A stretch of DNA of 64,000 nucleotides, from the NCBI RefSeq assembly GCF_905220365.1, contig NC_061131.1:13801318-13865317 (forward strand). Reading direction: 5' to 3'. The translations under genes and the position numbers were made by a program. Of the stretch, positions 14,301-27,213 are shown one piece after another. How positions within the stretch are numbered: position 1 is the stretch's first letter; each line of letters opens with the position of its first letter. The notes below the pieces were generated by a model. That model was not told the DNA's origin, made no database searches, and was given only the letters and a program-made list of their open reading frames with translations. The stretch is from Vanessa cardui. Lineage: Eukaryota; Arthropoda; Insecta; Lepidoptera; Nymphalidae.

Positions 14301-15674
14301 TACCCTCCGGTTTTAATCGGCGTTAAGTTTGTGTGAAAAATTAACAATATAAAATCTTTTGATATATATTACGTACAGAAATATTGTGATAATTTTCTCA
14401 TGTCAATGAACATAGAAAAAATGATTGTTAATAAAGATTTTTAGAAATTAATTATTTAAAATTGCGTGTCATTGATGTAGTACGTGGAGTTTTGAAAGTT
14501 AACCCTAAATGTAGACTCAGATGATGCATACCGTGAACTAAACCAAAATATATAACGAAAAACACATCGTACGTTTAAAAAAAAACCATTAAAAATATTA
14601 GTATATAATATATAATTATAATAGTTTATGCAAATAACAGCGTGGGTCCAATCAAATGTACCTTATAATCTCTAACAGTGCAATGACACCATAAGGTTTA
14701 AGTGGCCTAATAATCCTATTACTGATAATTCAGAATTGATTGATTGAAATGAGCAGCACAATCATAGCAGACAGGCTGAACACAACTAAATAAAATTTAA
14801 CAGTAACAGATTCTCATACATTATAAATTGGGTAAGGTTAAATAATAAATGGAAAGTACACACAAAACCGTATCTTTCATTATCAACATGATTATCAATA
14901 GTTAATCATATTTTCCTACTGGGCATAAGCTTCTCAAAAGTGAGCCAAAGCTCTCAGCTCTCTTCCTTCCGCATCCAAACAAAACCCACCACCTTTGGAT
15001 ATTGGAGAATCTGTGAATATAGAAACCTGATGTTACTGTATTTACAGATAACACTTAATCGAATTCGAGAAAATGATGAAACTTCAGGGACTATTTCTAT
15101 TTTCCTTTGACTACAAAATAGTTTTTAACTGCCTCATTGTTTTAATGGCTTACAAAGCTACCATGACGTCACGGGTCCACCCAAGTTAAGACGACAAAAG
15201 GTTGAGACATCGTAGTTTGGCAGTTTGCAATTGCACACTCGTGCAATTCGTATAGCACGTAAAGTCGTTTGTTAGTGTGTGTGTATATAATATATGTAGC
15301 GCATTGCTAATCTCTATTGGAGATTGTCCGCCGTGACATAAATATTTGTCTACAAACACAACTCTTTGCCCATTGTTGATCTATGCTCCATAGATCATAT
15401 CAATGCGAGGGCTACTAAAATTATACAGGTTGATATTAATTATTTAAGTTTTAAAATGCAAGTAATTAGTTTTGATTCTTTTAAATATAATTTAGCAAGA
15501 AAAATCAGTTCAAAAATATTTTGAAGCTATTGTATGTTTTTTTGAATATTATTTTATCTACGTCGATTTAGATGTTTATTTAGTGAAAGAAGTTAAAAAT
15601 ATAACTTAACTACTAAATTCGTAACGTTTAATTTTGTATGAAATAAATTTTAAAAAAACAGCTCAATTAAAAAC
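11396..15674. other. Long spacer without recognised genes
   Basis: The largest stretch with neither gene nor clear repeat. Palindromic TGACGTCA sites occur near 13155 and 15163. The 94-codon frame at 12911-13195 starts in AT-rich sequence and has no recognisable features. Confidence 0.5.
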
Positions 15675-15790
15675 ATAAACAACACCAAAATACTCTCTAT
15701 TGTACACCAATGAACACATACATAAGTCACATTCAAGGAAGAAGCACAAGAGGTGGCATATTCGTTTAAACAGTGATCTCCTCCAGGCAA
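15675..15790 (+). repeat. Decayed interspersed repeat, family I
   Basis: Shares TACTCT-TATTGTACACCA, CACAT...AAGGAAGA-GC with the copy at 16570. Its short reverse-strand ORFs are not genes. Confidence 0.45.
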
Positions 15791-16354
15791 CTTTATGGTA
15801 GAGGAAAAAAATAGATGTAAAAAGAGACAGACGTATAGCAGAGACAAACATTACATACAATAAAATAATAGTAAAAAAAAACCGTTTGCTTCACAGCAAA
15901 ATCTTTTTTGATTTTGCTGCAAACCAAAACCTCGCATTATATGAGCGTTAAAATGGCAGTCGTTTTAAAATACTGGAATAATTATATTCTAAATATTCAT
16001 CGCGAATGCAAGACGTAATGATCGCTGTGATATGCGGAAACAATCAGGTCCACGTGACTGGGGCAATCTTGAAATAGTCCTAATGGTATTCTGAAAATCA
16101 TTGAAAGTAGTCTAAGTATTACATGACATTGCCACATATTAGATGTGATTCTAACAAATAAATTACATTTTTAATATGTTATTGTGTTGTCATGGATCTA
16201 GAATAATGTTAATATATGTCCTAATGTTGGGCAAATACTAATTATTATTCATTTGGCTTTGGACTACAACTATTTGTCTGCTGGGCTACTAAGTCATAAA
16301 TTAGACTAAATACTATTAATAATAACAATATCTAGTGTATTTAATTTTAATATC

Positions 16355-16547
16355 TATATTAATATCCTAAATGTGAAAGTAACTATGCTTGTCTGTATGT
16401 CGCCCTTTGACAACCAAACCGCTAAATCGAATTTCATGAAATTTGGTATGAAGCAAACATGAGCTCCAAGAAAGGATATTACCTACATTTTTACTTAACA
16501 CGTGACAACTAACACCCTAAAACCGCGAGCGAAGCCGCGAGTAACTA
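16355..16547 (+). repeat. Dispersed repeat, family D
   Basis: Complete copy: ATTAATATCCTAAATGTGAA through AATTTCATGAAATTTGGTAT to GCGAAGCCGCGAGTAACT. Confidence 0.7.
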
Positions 16548-16569
16548 ACAGTATTTTAATAATTCCAAC

Positions 16570-16655
16570 ATAAATCAAATCAAATCTAAATACTCTTTAC
16601 TGTACACCAGTAAATAAATCACATAGACACGGTTAGGAAAGAGGCGGCCTTATCG
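16570..16655 (+). repeat. Decayed interspersed repeat, family I
   Basis: Starts AAATCTAAATACTCTTTACT and ends at GGCGGCCTTATCGCC. Confidence 0.45.
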
Positions 16656-17394
16656 CCTACATATTATTCTATATTTAATTTTTAGTTATAACCAAACACA
16701 AAAAATATAATTTTTCACAGTACGTATAATTACGGAACTTATCGGTGTGTAAAAGCCTTATTTTTGCAACGAAAACGAGAGTACAGTCGCAAGGAAAGTG
16801 ATTCAACGGATTTGTGTATCGGGGTCATTACTGAGTCACTAAAGTATGTCATACGTAGTAATACATGCGAAAGATATATGTACGTAGTACAGTTACGTGA
16901 CGTCGGTGTACTTAACCGTAACGCAACAAAGTGGTACTATCGTGAGATCTTTATTACACATAAGCCCTTATTTAAATTGTTAGAAATGGTCGCATGTATA
17001 CTTATTAACCGACTTTAAAAAAAGGTTCACAATATGCTTGTATTTTGTTGTTATGTTTGTTACATCAGAAGTCCGTCGTTTATAAACCGTTATGGATTTT
17101 TTTTATTGGAGTTAATCCACGTTTGATTCCTTTTATCTCAAACAATCAATTAATAAGTTTGAAAATTTACGGGAGGATTTTTTATGAACCCTAATTTAAT
17201 TTTTTTTAAAAATTTATGAGACTTTTATTAGCAGTAGGTTCTTTTTCATTATTAGAATATTATATAGTTTATGTATCTTTGTACCTAAAGATGTACTCAA
17301 TAAAATAGTAGATAAAGCGCAGTAGTTGGAACGAGTGAATATTTATTTAAGATGTCATGTTCAAATCTGTTTAGGATTATATCATGACATATCT

Positions 17395-17505
17395 TTACTA
17401 ATATTATAGTTCCGGAAGTAACTATCTGCTTGTCTGTTCCTCGCTCTTTCACGACCGAACCGCTGAACCGAATTTGATGAAATTTGGTACAGCGTTACAG
17501 CGTTG
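17395..17505 (+). repeat. Dispersed repeat, family D, 3' truncated
   Basis: Left half only, ending after GAATTTGATGAAATTTGGTA. Confidence 0.6.
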
Positions 17506-20500
17506 ACTACTAGTATGTAATATTGAAAATAGTAGCTATTTTACTCGGTGGAATCTACTTGGTAGCACTTTTACATTTCATTGATTCAACACTTTAGCAA
17601 TTTAGCAATGATTGAAAAGTACTTTTATGAGCTTACTTAAATAATTAATCGTTTGGTTTTGATTTATTGATAAAATTATGAAGTGTTGTTGGGTAATCTA
17701 AGGCATAATACAAGGAACAGTTAAACTATTACTAACTTACAAGCTTAGTTCCAATATCTGTGTACACGATAAGAATTTTTAAGATGAAATTAATATTTTT
17801 ATATGAATTAAATATAGACTTATAATGAAATAGAAACTGTTTGTCTATATGACGTTTTGATTCAGTTTTATAAAACTAGAGTGTTAAATAAAATTCTAAT
17901 TTTTACTTTAATCGTTAGTGCAAAATATTTACAATAATATTTAAATTGTTTGAATTTCTAACAACGCTACCAACTTTAAGTAGAAGAACCATTTGTTATT
18001 GGTGGTTGGTAAGTGTGTGTTACACTTTCAGACCAATAAATGATGAGTGATTAACTAAATTTAATTACATCGCAGCATGAAAAACGTACTGTATAACGGA
18101 GAGATAATACGCGATGCGTGCGAAATGAACAATAATAACACGTCAAGATATGCGTATCGTTGCAGAATGGAAACCGGTTTGAACTGGTGTAACGAGAACG
18201 CAACGAAAACGAGAGTGCATCGAGATCGAAAGTGAATTGGTTTCCTATAAAAGGAAACTAAAGCCGCGTTCACACCAGACAATTTTAAATTAATCACCTC
18301 TCAAATGTTTTTTTTTTTAAGTTTTTCAAAATTGGAATCAATAACGATTCTTTTTTATTTTCATTCGCTGTCAAATATATGACTTGATGAATCATTATCA
18401 TCGTTATCTTAAGTGTTTAATTGTCAAACTAAATCTTCTATAATATCAGATTTTGTAATCATCCTCGTAGTACTTGAATCAAATAAGTTTTAAAATCCAT
18501 TTTATGGGTGTGAACTTAAGACATTTCTGAAATTAATCTTAATATATTATTTATTTAATTGGCTTAACTTGAGTATGGAAAATTGAAAGTATAAAAATTC
18601 CCGTAATAAATTGTCTTTCGTGTCGTCGAAATGTCGCGAGTGGATTGATTGCCTTATTAATATCTCGTTGATATTATTAGATATAACTGCAAATTTTAAT
18701 GTGTCAGGTTCTAATTCCGAATTCTTGTTTAAGAATTTCTTAGTTCTGAAGTACGAAATTAACACACTATCTAGGCAAGCATGGGAAAACTTTGGTCCTC
18801 TGATCTCAATTCGGCGTGGTAGATTTCCGTCGGATAAGAAAATGAAAAAAGTGTTCTGGTACTTATTTTAGCTATATAGAATACATTATTTCAGTATTCG
18901 GATAACTATTTTTTTCACTATAGAACATAATTATGTCTATATAATCTCAGTTAGCTAATTGATATGAAATATAAACAAGTATTAACTTGATATCGAAAAA
19001 GATTTTTCTATTAATATTTTTTGACTATTTTGTCAAAGACAATTATGCAAATTTATATTTTATATTTCAATATCGACGATTGAACGTTTAGCAAAAATAT
19101 ATTGAAATTGACATTAAAAATGCATATTAATGTCATACTATGTTTATGCAATTCTTAAACAGACAAGAATAGGTCATATGAGAAAGATATATTTTATAAA
19201 TATTAATAGATGTAGCATTTGAATGTGGAATAATTTATTTAGTAATAATTTAGTAGATGTTTACAATACATATGATGGAAACCTAGCTATAATTATAGAT
19301 TGTTACAAATAATGATTTTTATTTGAGAGCATATATCCGTAAAATTTTTATAATCGATATATTTCTATATCCAATGTTTTAAATTCCATAACATGACAGT
19401 TTACCGGGCGGGCGTTCAGAAAGCTGTGTAAATAATGTTTGTTATTATTTATCACTTAAATAATGTTTTATAATCACAATTTCTTTAAAAAGATATAAAA
19501 ACGAAAATATTATACACTGTATTTGTTTAGTTTTTCTTTGCATATAATGCATATTTTATACATTTATTTATTTAATAATAATTTTATTTGTAATGTCATA
19601 TTTCAAATTACATTCGTAATCTTCCAACTAATAGTTACGTGGAAAGTACCCATATACCAAGTATACGAATCTAGTACAAGTCTAGATTTATATTATTTCC
19701 AAAATGTTATAAGTTATAAAGTATTTTCATGCATTAAATACCTCTTTCTTTCAAATGGGAGTTGAAAACTATCCAATATCATATTTGGTATTTACTAAAC
19801 CTGGTTTGGCTAAAAAAGGTTTTAATATCATGCGAAGTCGAAATGTAACAATACAAAGCATTGTGTTATTACATCTGTATTATAATAGAACTCTTAATCT
19901 ATTTCTTGATCTTTTGAAAACGTTTCTGCAATGAATCTATTGTCAGGTTGTTTTTTAGTTCTCATATAAATGTAGGTAATCAATTTGTTTTTATTAAATA
20001 CATAATTACACTTAGTAAGTGAATGATAATGATCTGTAAGTTTTATAAATATTTTAATCTATATTTCTAATCAGTATTTATTTCATTCTTTGTCTGTGGA
20101 ATGAACGATACTTACTACTTTGTCAAACTTTTATATTACGTTTTATAGAGTTTAATCCACGTGATTTAATGTGGGCAGATTATATTGGACAGGTTTTCAT
20201 GTCAGGAAGGAAGTTTACCTCCCCATCAAAAGGCAAATGAAAACAGATGCTCAATTTTGCTGAGTTTGAACCGGCAATCTTGTATTACGATTCATTTTCC
20301 ACAGTCAGTTCAAAAACCAGTGTCTTCAGAGTGTCGGTACAATTTCAATACATTTTTTTCCTAACTAATCATCGCCGGTGAAATCGTACCAAATACCAAC
20401 TAACTAACTATGAGTCTATGCGTGTAATCATTAATTATGACGTAAATGGTTTATGTACTTACATTTGGTGGTATTTTTTAATGAGTTTCAAGCCCGGTTT

Positions 20501-20714
20501 ACTCATGGAAGGAGTTACAGCCCAGTGAAGAACTGTGACGGTGATTGGCACACAGACGATTACTGTGCGTTAATAGTCTCTTTGTAAAATTACTATAATG
20601 AAACATAAAGATATACATAATTTTAAAACTACGTTCGCTGTACAGATAGGTCGTTTTTAAGGTCATTGCTCTGTGTATAGTTATATAAAAAGTGTTCGTA
20701 TGCCAGAGTATCAT
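17506..20714. other. Gene-free AT-rich spacer
   Basis: No gene was recognised. 18200-18240 shares a short block (GCAACGAAAACGAGAGT) with 16766-16804, probably part of an undefined old repeat. Confidence 0.5.
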
Positions 20715-20905
20715 ATATTTCTCACAAAGGTGACTTGGAGCATATTCTGCAACACTGGTATGGGGATTGGTGGATATACATGAAGCTCAACCATTAAACC
20801 ACATAACAATTTGTAATGGCGATCTTTAGACAAATTATATACTCAAATAAAAGAAGTCGTAGTGCTTGCCTAGGTTATGATGCACTCTTTCCCCTGAGCC
20901 GTCGC
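20715..20905 (-). mobile_element. tRNA-derived SINE (family A), strongly decayed
   Basis: Remnants such as GATTGGTGGATATACATG and GTAGTGCTTGCCTAGG keep the family order; the middle is lost. Confidence 0.35.
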
Positions 20906-21380
20906 GGCACTCTGACCAAAGAGTACCAATAGTTATTCACATTATAAATTAATAGTTGATCATTACATCAAAATTAATGGCCAAACGATTAATATAAACG
21001 ACCGTCATAAAATAATTCTCATATTAAGATATTTTAACACATAGACGTGTTTAAACATACATCAATATTAATAACCAACTAAAAAGTCCCGTAAAAATTG
21101 CCAGCCTTTGCAGAGATGGCCGGAATATAGACAGTCATGTATTTATATGTAACGTGTATACATACATATGCATTTAATAAAGAACAGTTATTTTACTATT
21201 ACAAACAGACATATGCGTGTATATATTAAAAACAATCGACAGCAATTAACAATAATGCAAGCAATTTTAATTGGTACTTCGCTTTAAATGTGCAATTAAT
21301 AGGGCTTGAATATGAAACGTAAGAGAAGTAACTGAAAATTGAAATGTATGTATGTACATCTACATATATTTATTCTTAAT

Positions 21381-21475
21381 CCATACTAATATTATAAATG
21401 CGAAAGTAACTCTGTCTGTTACGCTTTCACTGCAAAGCCACTGAACCAAATTCGATGATATGTCATATTTTTTAA
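21381..21475 (+). repeat. Dispersed repeat, family D, 3' truncated
   Basis: Left end with CATACTAATATTATAAATGC and CTGTTACGCTTTCACTGC. Confidence 0.6.
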
Positions 21476-21599
21476 GCTAAAAAAAGTAATATGCAAACAA
21501 AGAGGTTTTATTGTCTCAATTTTTTAATTGTGTTGTTTGTTAAAACGTAACAATTACTTTTAAATAATGTTGATTTATTTGATAGTTGATTTTCAACAA

Positions 21600-21770
21600 A
21601 TGAACATCCTGGTGGTAAATGGTCACCAACACTTACAGACATTGGTGGTATAAGAAATAAAAGCCATTCCTTACATCACACCAATGCAACTCCAACTTCG
21701 GGAGCTTAGATCTTACGCCCTATGTACATGTAGTCACACTCGCTCATTCATCCTTCAAACCGGAATAAAA
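21600..21770 (-). repeat. Family B element, truncated and decayed
   Basis: Begins CTGGTGGTAAATGGTCACC and ends near CCTTCAAACCGG; the distal part is lost. Confidence 0.55.
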
Positions 21771-21930
21771 CAATGATAATTTATACACCTAAATTAACGC
21801 ACACAGCAGCCTCCACCCTTTGATTTACGTTATAGCAATAAACATCTTTAAAAAATCATAAGACATGTTAATTCATATAAATATTATCTATGCAACTTTT
21901 GTAAGATTTCTTGTAACATAATCCCCAACA

Positions 21931-22229
21931 ACAACAACAGCTTGTAGATTCCCACAGCTGGGCTAAAGGCCTCCTCTCCCTTTGAGGAGAAGGTTTTTGG
22001 AACATATTCCACCACGCTGTTCCAATGCGGGTTGGTGGAATACACATGTGACAGAATTTTAATGAAATTTGCCACATGCAGGTTTCCTCACGATGTTTTC
22101 CTTCACCGCTGAGCACGAGACGAATTATAAAGACAAATTAAGCACATGAATCAGCGGTGCTCGCCTGGGTTTGAACCCGCAATCATCGGTTAAGATGCAC
22201 GCGTTCTAACCACTGGGTCATCTCGACTC
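21931..22229 (-). mobile_element. tRNA-derived SINE (family A)
   Basis: Nearly complete copy with an ACA-rich 5' flank on the plus strand and an intact GGTTTGAACCC B box; its body gives spurious open frames. Confidence 0.85.
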
Positions 22230-23699
22230 ACCCACACATATACACATAATCCCCACACTCCTATAATTCATTATCAGCACAACGTCACAGAGGGAATGCG
22301 GGTCGATGTAGCGAGTCCACTTAAGGGCGTAAAGTACGCACGTCCTACGGCACCCTTTGAGGCTTAGGACGTCATCGAGTTCAGGAGGGTTACACCGTAT
22401 AATTTCCTTTCAAGTTTCAAAAGGCTATTTATATTCTGTGTTTTTATCAAAGTTCATGCTTTGAAATGAATATCCAGATTAACAAGCCGATCAATTTTTT
22501 TACGTTCCTCAATCGATTAATTGCAAACTGACTTTTTTATTCTATAATCGAGGGCACTCCTAATATATGAAAATATTTTTGCAAAAACAAGTACGGCCTT
22601 GTTGAATAGCACAGAACATATGGTCTGTTCTATGTTATTTGATTACTCTATATCTTTAGTGATCTACTACATTGAAAACTGGCGTTTTATTTTTAATACA
22701 GAAACAAAATAAACCGTAAATAATACACATTTATTCACAATTTTAACATTAAGGGGACTACATGCGCTAAATGCAAGTTTTAAAATGCCAAGAAGTATAT
22801 AATTCAATGCAATAAACCAAATGAAAAAAATATATGTTAATCTTGAGAATACATTCTAGTACTTTTTTGTTTTGAAAACATGATGTAATTAATTTGGTAC
22901 GATACAAAAAATCGCAAAGTTACCTCTAAAAAAGTCTTTTTTATGTTTTTAAACTATACTTATATACCTTCAATAATTTTGGTCTTTTGTCAAATTATTC
23001 TACAAGCAATATACTAAACAATTGTAATCTTAATAATTTAGTAAAATCAGTACATTTTTTTATAATCAGATTTTCTTATTTTCGACCAAATTTCGGCCTT
23101 ACTATACAAATTAAAAATGACAATAATTTATGTATATAGTATGAGTTGCCTATGAATGCAAGCATAATTTCCCCATTGAATCGCAATGACGATCATCCGG
23201 AAAAAAAATTAAGGAACCTTATTTAAGTTGGGGCAATAAGGTGTTATACTTTTAACGAAGGCTTTTCACAATTAATAAAAAGTCCAAGTATTTCAACTGC
23301 AAAAGTAATAATCATTATTTAAAAAAACGTCGTATATAAATATATAATTTACAATTCATAATTCATCGCGTTGCTTCAGTTATATAATCTAATTGTCATT
23401 GGCGTCGTAAAGCGATCAAAGTAAGTATAGTCGGCGTGTTAAGTTAGGTAATGAATAATGCTATACTTAAAATAGAATCGAGAGATTTGTGTTAAAACTG
23501 GCTTATTCTCGCGAATATTTTCGTAATTTATGTCACATCTATTGGTGAGTTTTGTATGTTAGTGTTGCGTAAATATATTATTCTTTTCAAGTATTATATA
23601 ATGTGCAATTAGTTTTTTTAAAGGTACACCTATTAACACTAATGTATATACGTGTTATATAAATTTTAAAATGAATGTGTATAACCCCTTTTATATTAT
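22230..23699. other. Spacer with a short GC-richer patch
   Basis: 22280-22395 is richer in G+C than its surroundings and has no ORF; the rest is AT-rich with nothing recognisable. Confidence 0.45.
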
Positions 23700-23884
23700 A
23701 ATATTATAAATATGAAAGTAATTCTGTCTGTCTGTCGTTCTTTCCTGATCAAACCAAGTAACCGAATTTGATTAATTTTGGTGTGATACAAATTTAGGTT
23801 CGAAGGAAGAACATGGGCTATTTTTTTGCTTAACACATTTAAACCAACCCTTAAACGCATGCGAAGCCGCGTGCAACAACTAGT
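23700..23884 (+). repeat. Dispersed repeat, family D
   Basis: Complete copy from AATATTATAAATATGAAAGT to GCGAAGCCGCGTGCAACAAC and TAGT. Confidence 0.7.
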
Positions 23885-25364
23885 AATTAAAAAATTAATT
23901 ACAGTTTTTCTATGTTTTTATCACTTTACTTCATTACAAGATCTTTTGTTCCAGCTTGATAAGTACTTAAAGCTATATTTGTGACTAGCTAAGTCACAAA
24001 TATAATGGAGATGAAATCTCGTATCAAATTGCTAATATAATATTAATGCGATAATTTTGGACACTATTAATGCAAATAATAAATACGATTTCTCCTGTGC
24101 CAAAAGAACTCGAATATTCCAACCTATATCAATCAATATTTACAAGTATAGAAAAATATTTTAAATCTACTAAATTCGATTCTAATATTAAATAAAGACA
24201 AATGCACTATCCACAAGTGGCCAAAGCGTCTTTCCGCTTAAGAGAAAGGTTTTAATTCACTTAGTGTTGTTATAAATATAGCAAAACTTCTTGCCCATGC
24301 CTTCCATTAATTTATCTTCGAATCCGTAATATTCGGTTAAGATTAAACTGTTCATTGTGTAAGTTCATATATGACGCATTCGTTTGTTTAAAAGATTACT
24401 ACCTACGGTATAAAAAACGTGACTATATGAGTATGTCATATGTATAGTCGCTTTAGCCTGTACACGACCTAATGTTATTTGTTACAATTTTACTTATTCA
24501 TCTTACAATTTTTCTCACATAAACAATTACGTAATGTCGATGTGTGTACTGTTTTATGTCGCATAATCAGTGATAGTGTGCAATTTAGAGTACACACTAT
24601 TACGTTCCTTATTGCGATGATATAAGAATTAGTATCCTTTAAAATTTTCACGGTTAGCTTATGAAGTAAGAGAATTGATATTATGCGTATCAAATCTCAA
24701 TGCACAGGGCATGTTAGATTGGGAAATATTATCTACAAGGAAAATCGTCAGCAGACACTGTTTACACAAAATACCTAATTATAACTGTTAGACGATTAAA
24801 GTAATATCTTCCAATTAAAAACATTGATTCCTGGATTCCGATCGAAGGTCAGATGAAGATCAACAAAACGTTATCGATTTTTAAGAGTTAACAATTCCTA
24901 AGCCAGGTGTTCGGAAATTTGCGGTGTTTACATTTTCGTGTCATTGGTAGTGAACCTAAGCTCCCTCCGGTTATCATTTTCTTCCCGTCGGATTATAGCC
25001 AATATTATAATGCGACCGGAATAAAGAGTACACCTTTGTTTGAACTATTTATAAAGTTCGAACATTCCAAAATCGGTAGGAAGTTTATACCACCTAAATA
25101 GTTCCTATTTTATTTTATATTCTACCAAATATGTTTTTAATTATGAAGATATGAACAAAAAATATATATCGTGTAATATAAATTATGTACGCTCATTGCA
25201 TAAATATCGTTTAAGGAAGCCGATAGAGTTGTTTACAGCGGCCTATTATGATATAACATCATCTGATAACTCATATATTCGAATAAGTTCCTGATATTGT
25301 ACTACATGAAATACATACCGAAAGTAATTCTAGAAAATATTATTCCCACATTATCCGACTGCTG

Positions 25365-25560
25365 AGTTAAGACCTTTTCGAATTTGAGGAAGTTTTATGC
25401 TTTTCCACGACGCTGCTCCCATGCGTTTTGGTTATAATTGTGGCGCATAATTTAAGCCAATGGAGGTTTCTTAAGGATGTTTTGCTTCATGGTCGATAAG
25501 AGAATTACAAAACAACATTAAGCAAATGAATTTTCGTAATTCCTTGCCTTCACGACATTG
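25365..25560 (-). mobile_element. tRNA-derived SINE (family A), strongly decayed
   Basis: Order of blocks (CCACGACGCTG, GGAGGTTTC, GATGTTTTGCTTCA, ACATTAAGCAAATGAA) matches family A with many substitutions. Confidence 0.4.
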
Positions 25561-25934
25561 CTTGACTGTTATTTTGACAATTATTTCATAGACACACATT
25601 AATGAAGCAAACATGTACTAGATTTACGTTTTTATTTATAAATCATTTGATGATCTATAGTTCGAGCTTTGCTTTCGATATCGATAAAAACTAAGCTGGA
25701 TTTATGTATTATGATTTGTTTGTAAATTATAAAGATTGTGAGATAGTTGCTATACACTTTAAACATCGGCTTGGAACAGATTCTACGAAAGTAAACCGCC
25801 AAGAAACTAAATAGTTACTCCTATCCGTCCGTTAAATTACTTGCGTTTTTATGAAATACAATTTAATTATTAATTATCCTGTATGAAAATCATCAAAATG
25901 CTCATACGTTTCTGCATCAGATATTCCGTTTATT

Positions 25935-25988
25935 AAGGTCATAGGATGTATAAAGCTAGATATACATGTATGTACATCCTATGACCTT
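25935..25988. repeat. Perfect 16-bp inverted repeat
   Basis: AAGGTCATAGGATGTA at 25935-25950 pairs with 25973-25988 over a 22-nt loop that is itself partly palindromic (TACATGTA). Confidence 0.75.
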
Positions 25989-26905
25989 TGTTTTCGTTGC
26001 CTTAGAAGTAAACTAGTGAACACAAACTATGCAGCCACAACACTATTAGCAGAGTATTAATGTTTTTTTCTTTAATATTAAAAAATAAATAAAATGTATT
26101 TGTTAATCTATTCAAAAATAGAATGGTATTTCCTCTTTTCATTCGTTCACGGCGAATGAAAGGGATTATATCATTTTGTACGTTTACAAAATATCCGCTA
26201 TTGATTTCGATCGAGAAACATATTCAAAACTTACAAATATTATTTTTAATCTATTAAACAAAATTAGAATGATGTGTTTACACTGTAATTTAAAACAAAT
26301 TAACGTTACGTTCGAAATTTACAAAGTTTTGCATTAAGAACTGACTGTAATTATCGACTTTGACGTTGTGTCGCGCAATTTGTATTTGTAATAAATTATA
26401 GCTTATGCAAAAAGCGAACTGAGGACGATAACGAAACGTCCAGATACCATATAACTAGTTGCTATAAAATTAAAGATTACTTAATCGATGGCGTTCTATT
26501 ATATGCAAGCTATGCTGAATTTACCCATGTAACTATCAATTAAATGCGCCTTCCAGTTTATTCAGTTTACATCATAACTCAATAGAAGAATTTGTTATTT
26601 CTTTTATTATTGGTGGGATATGTCGTAAAAGTTAAGCTTTTACAAAAACAAATCTAATGTACGTAAATACATAGAAGCGATTTGTATTATTAGCCTTACG
26701 CAAACCGGGCTGTGTTCGTTGTCAAATGTTTCGACATGACTTAAACAGCGGCGATTCAAGTGGTTGGTTTGCGATGCGATACAAATCTGCTCTATATTTG
26801 TCGAATTTCGCAAACGACACAGCGCTGAATTATTATTCAAACCCCTTATTAGAGACAATGGATTTTGAAATGAAATAGATTATTGTCTTTTGGCAGCGCC
26901 AAGCA

Positions 26906-26911
26906 TTTATT
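26906..26911 (-). terminator. Poly(A) signal of the Vajk-like gene
   Basis: First AATAAA read on the minus strand after the stop codon at 27214-27216, implying a 3' UTR of about 300 nt. No closer canonical signal was seen. Confidence 0.55.
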
Positions 26912-27068
26912 TCTTACAATGATAATTTTTTCTAAAGAAACATTTCGTCCTATCATAACAGGTACATGTACTCAAAATTAAAAAAAAACGCAACATTACC
27001 GATCAGGTTCACAAAATAAAAAAAAATAATAACAAATAAAAATTATAAGAGAGTTACATTAATGCAAA

Positions 27069-27156
27069 GCGGCCGCGGGTCTTGGGTTGAAATATCCAGA
27101 GATCTGGTAATCACCATTGTTCAGTTTGATAATATAACCCAAGGCCCTCGGCGGCT
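27069..27156 (-). other. Stem-loop in the 3' UTR of the Vajk-like gene
   Basis: A GC-rich left arm (about 27070-27089) is the imperfect reverse complement of 27134-27155; both contain a GCCGC...CTTGGGTT core. A smaller inner palindrome, CCAGAGATCTGG, starts near 27097. It is the only GC-rich structured stretch between the stop codon and the poly(A) signal. Confidence 0.45.
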
Positions 27157-27213
27157 ATTTTGTGCTAATCTTAGATTTATATATCACAATGCAGCGTCTG
27201 CTTCCTGCAGCCA

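Larger units (their letters stand above)
23885..26905. other. Downstream flank of the Vajk-like gene
   Basis: Contains one decayed SINE and the inverted repeat at 25935. The frame at 24907-25101 (64 codons) has no recognised domain. Confidence 0.5.

Noticed and set aside
16764..17018. 84-codon plus-strand ORF
   Set aside because: Part of its start is shared with non-coding sequence at 18200; no domain or splice context.
21868..22116. ORFs with a CHMC-x-PPTRIGT-like sequence, also near 3853, 37126 and 48996
   Set aside because: These are translations of the body of the family A SINE.
24907..25101. 64-codon plus-strand ORF
   Set aside because: Starts at a non-ATG codon and shows no family features.
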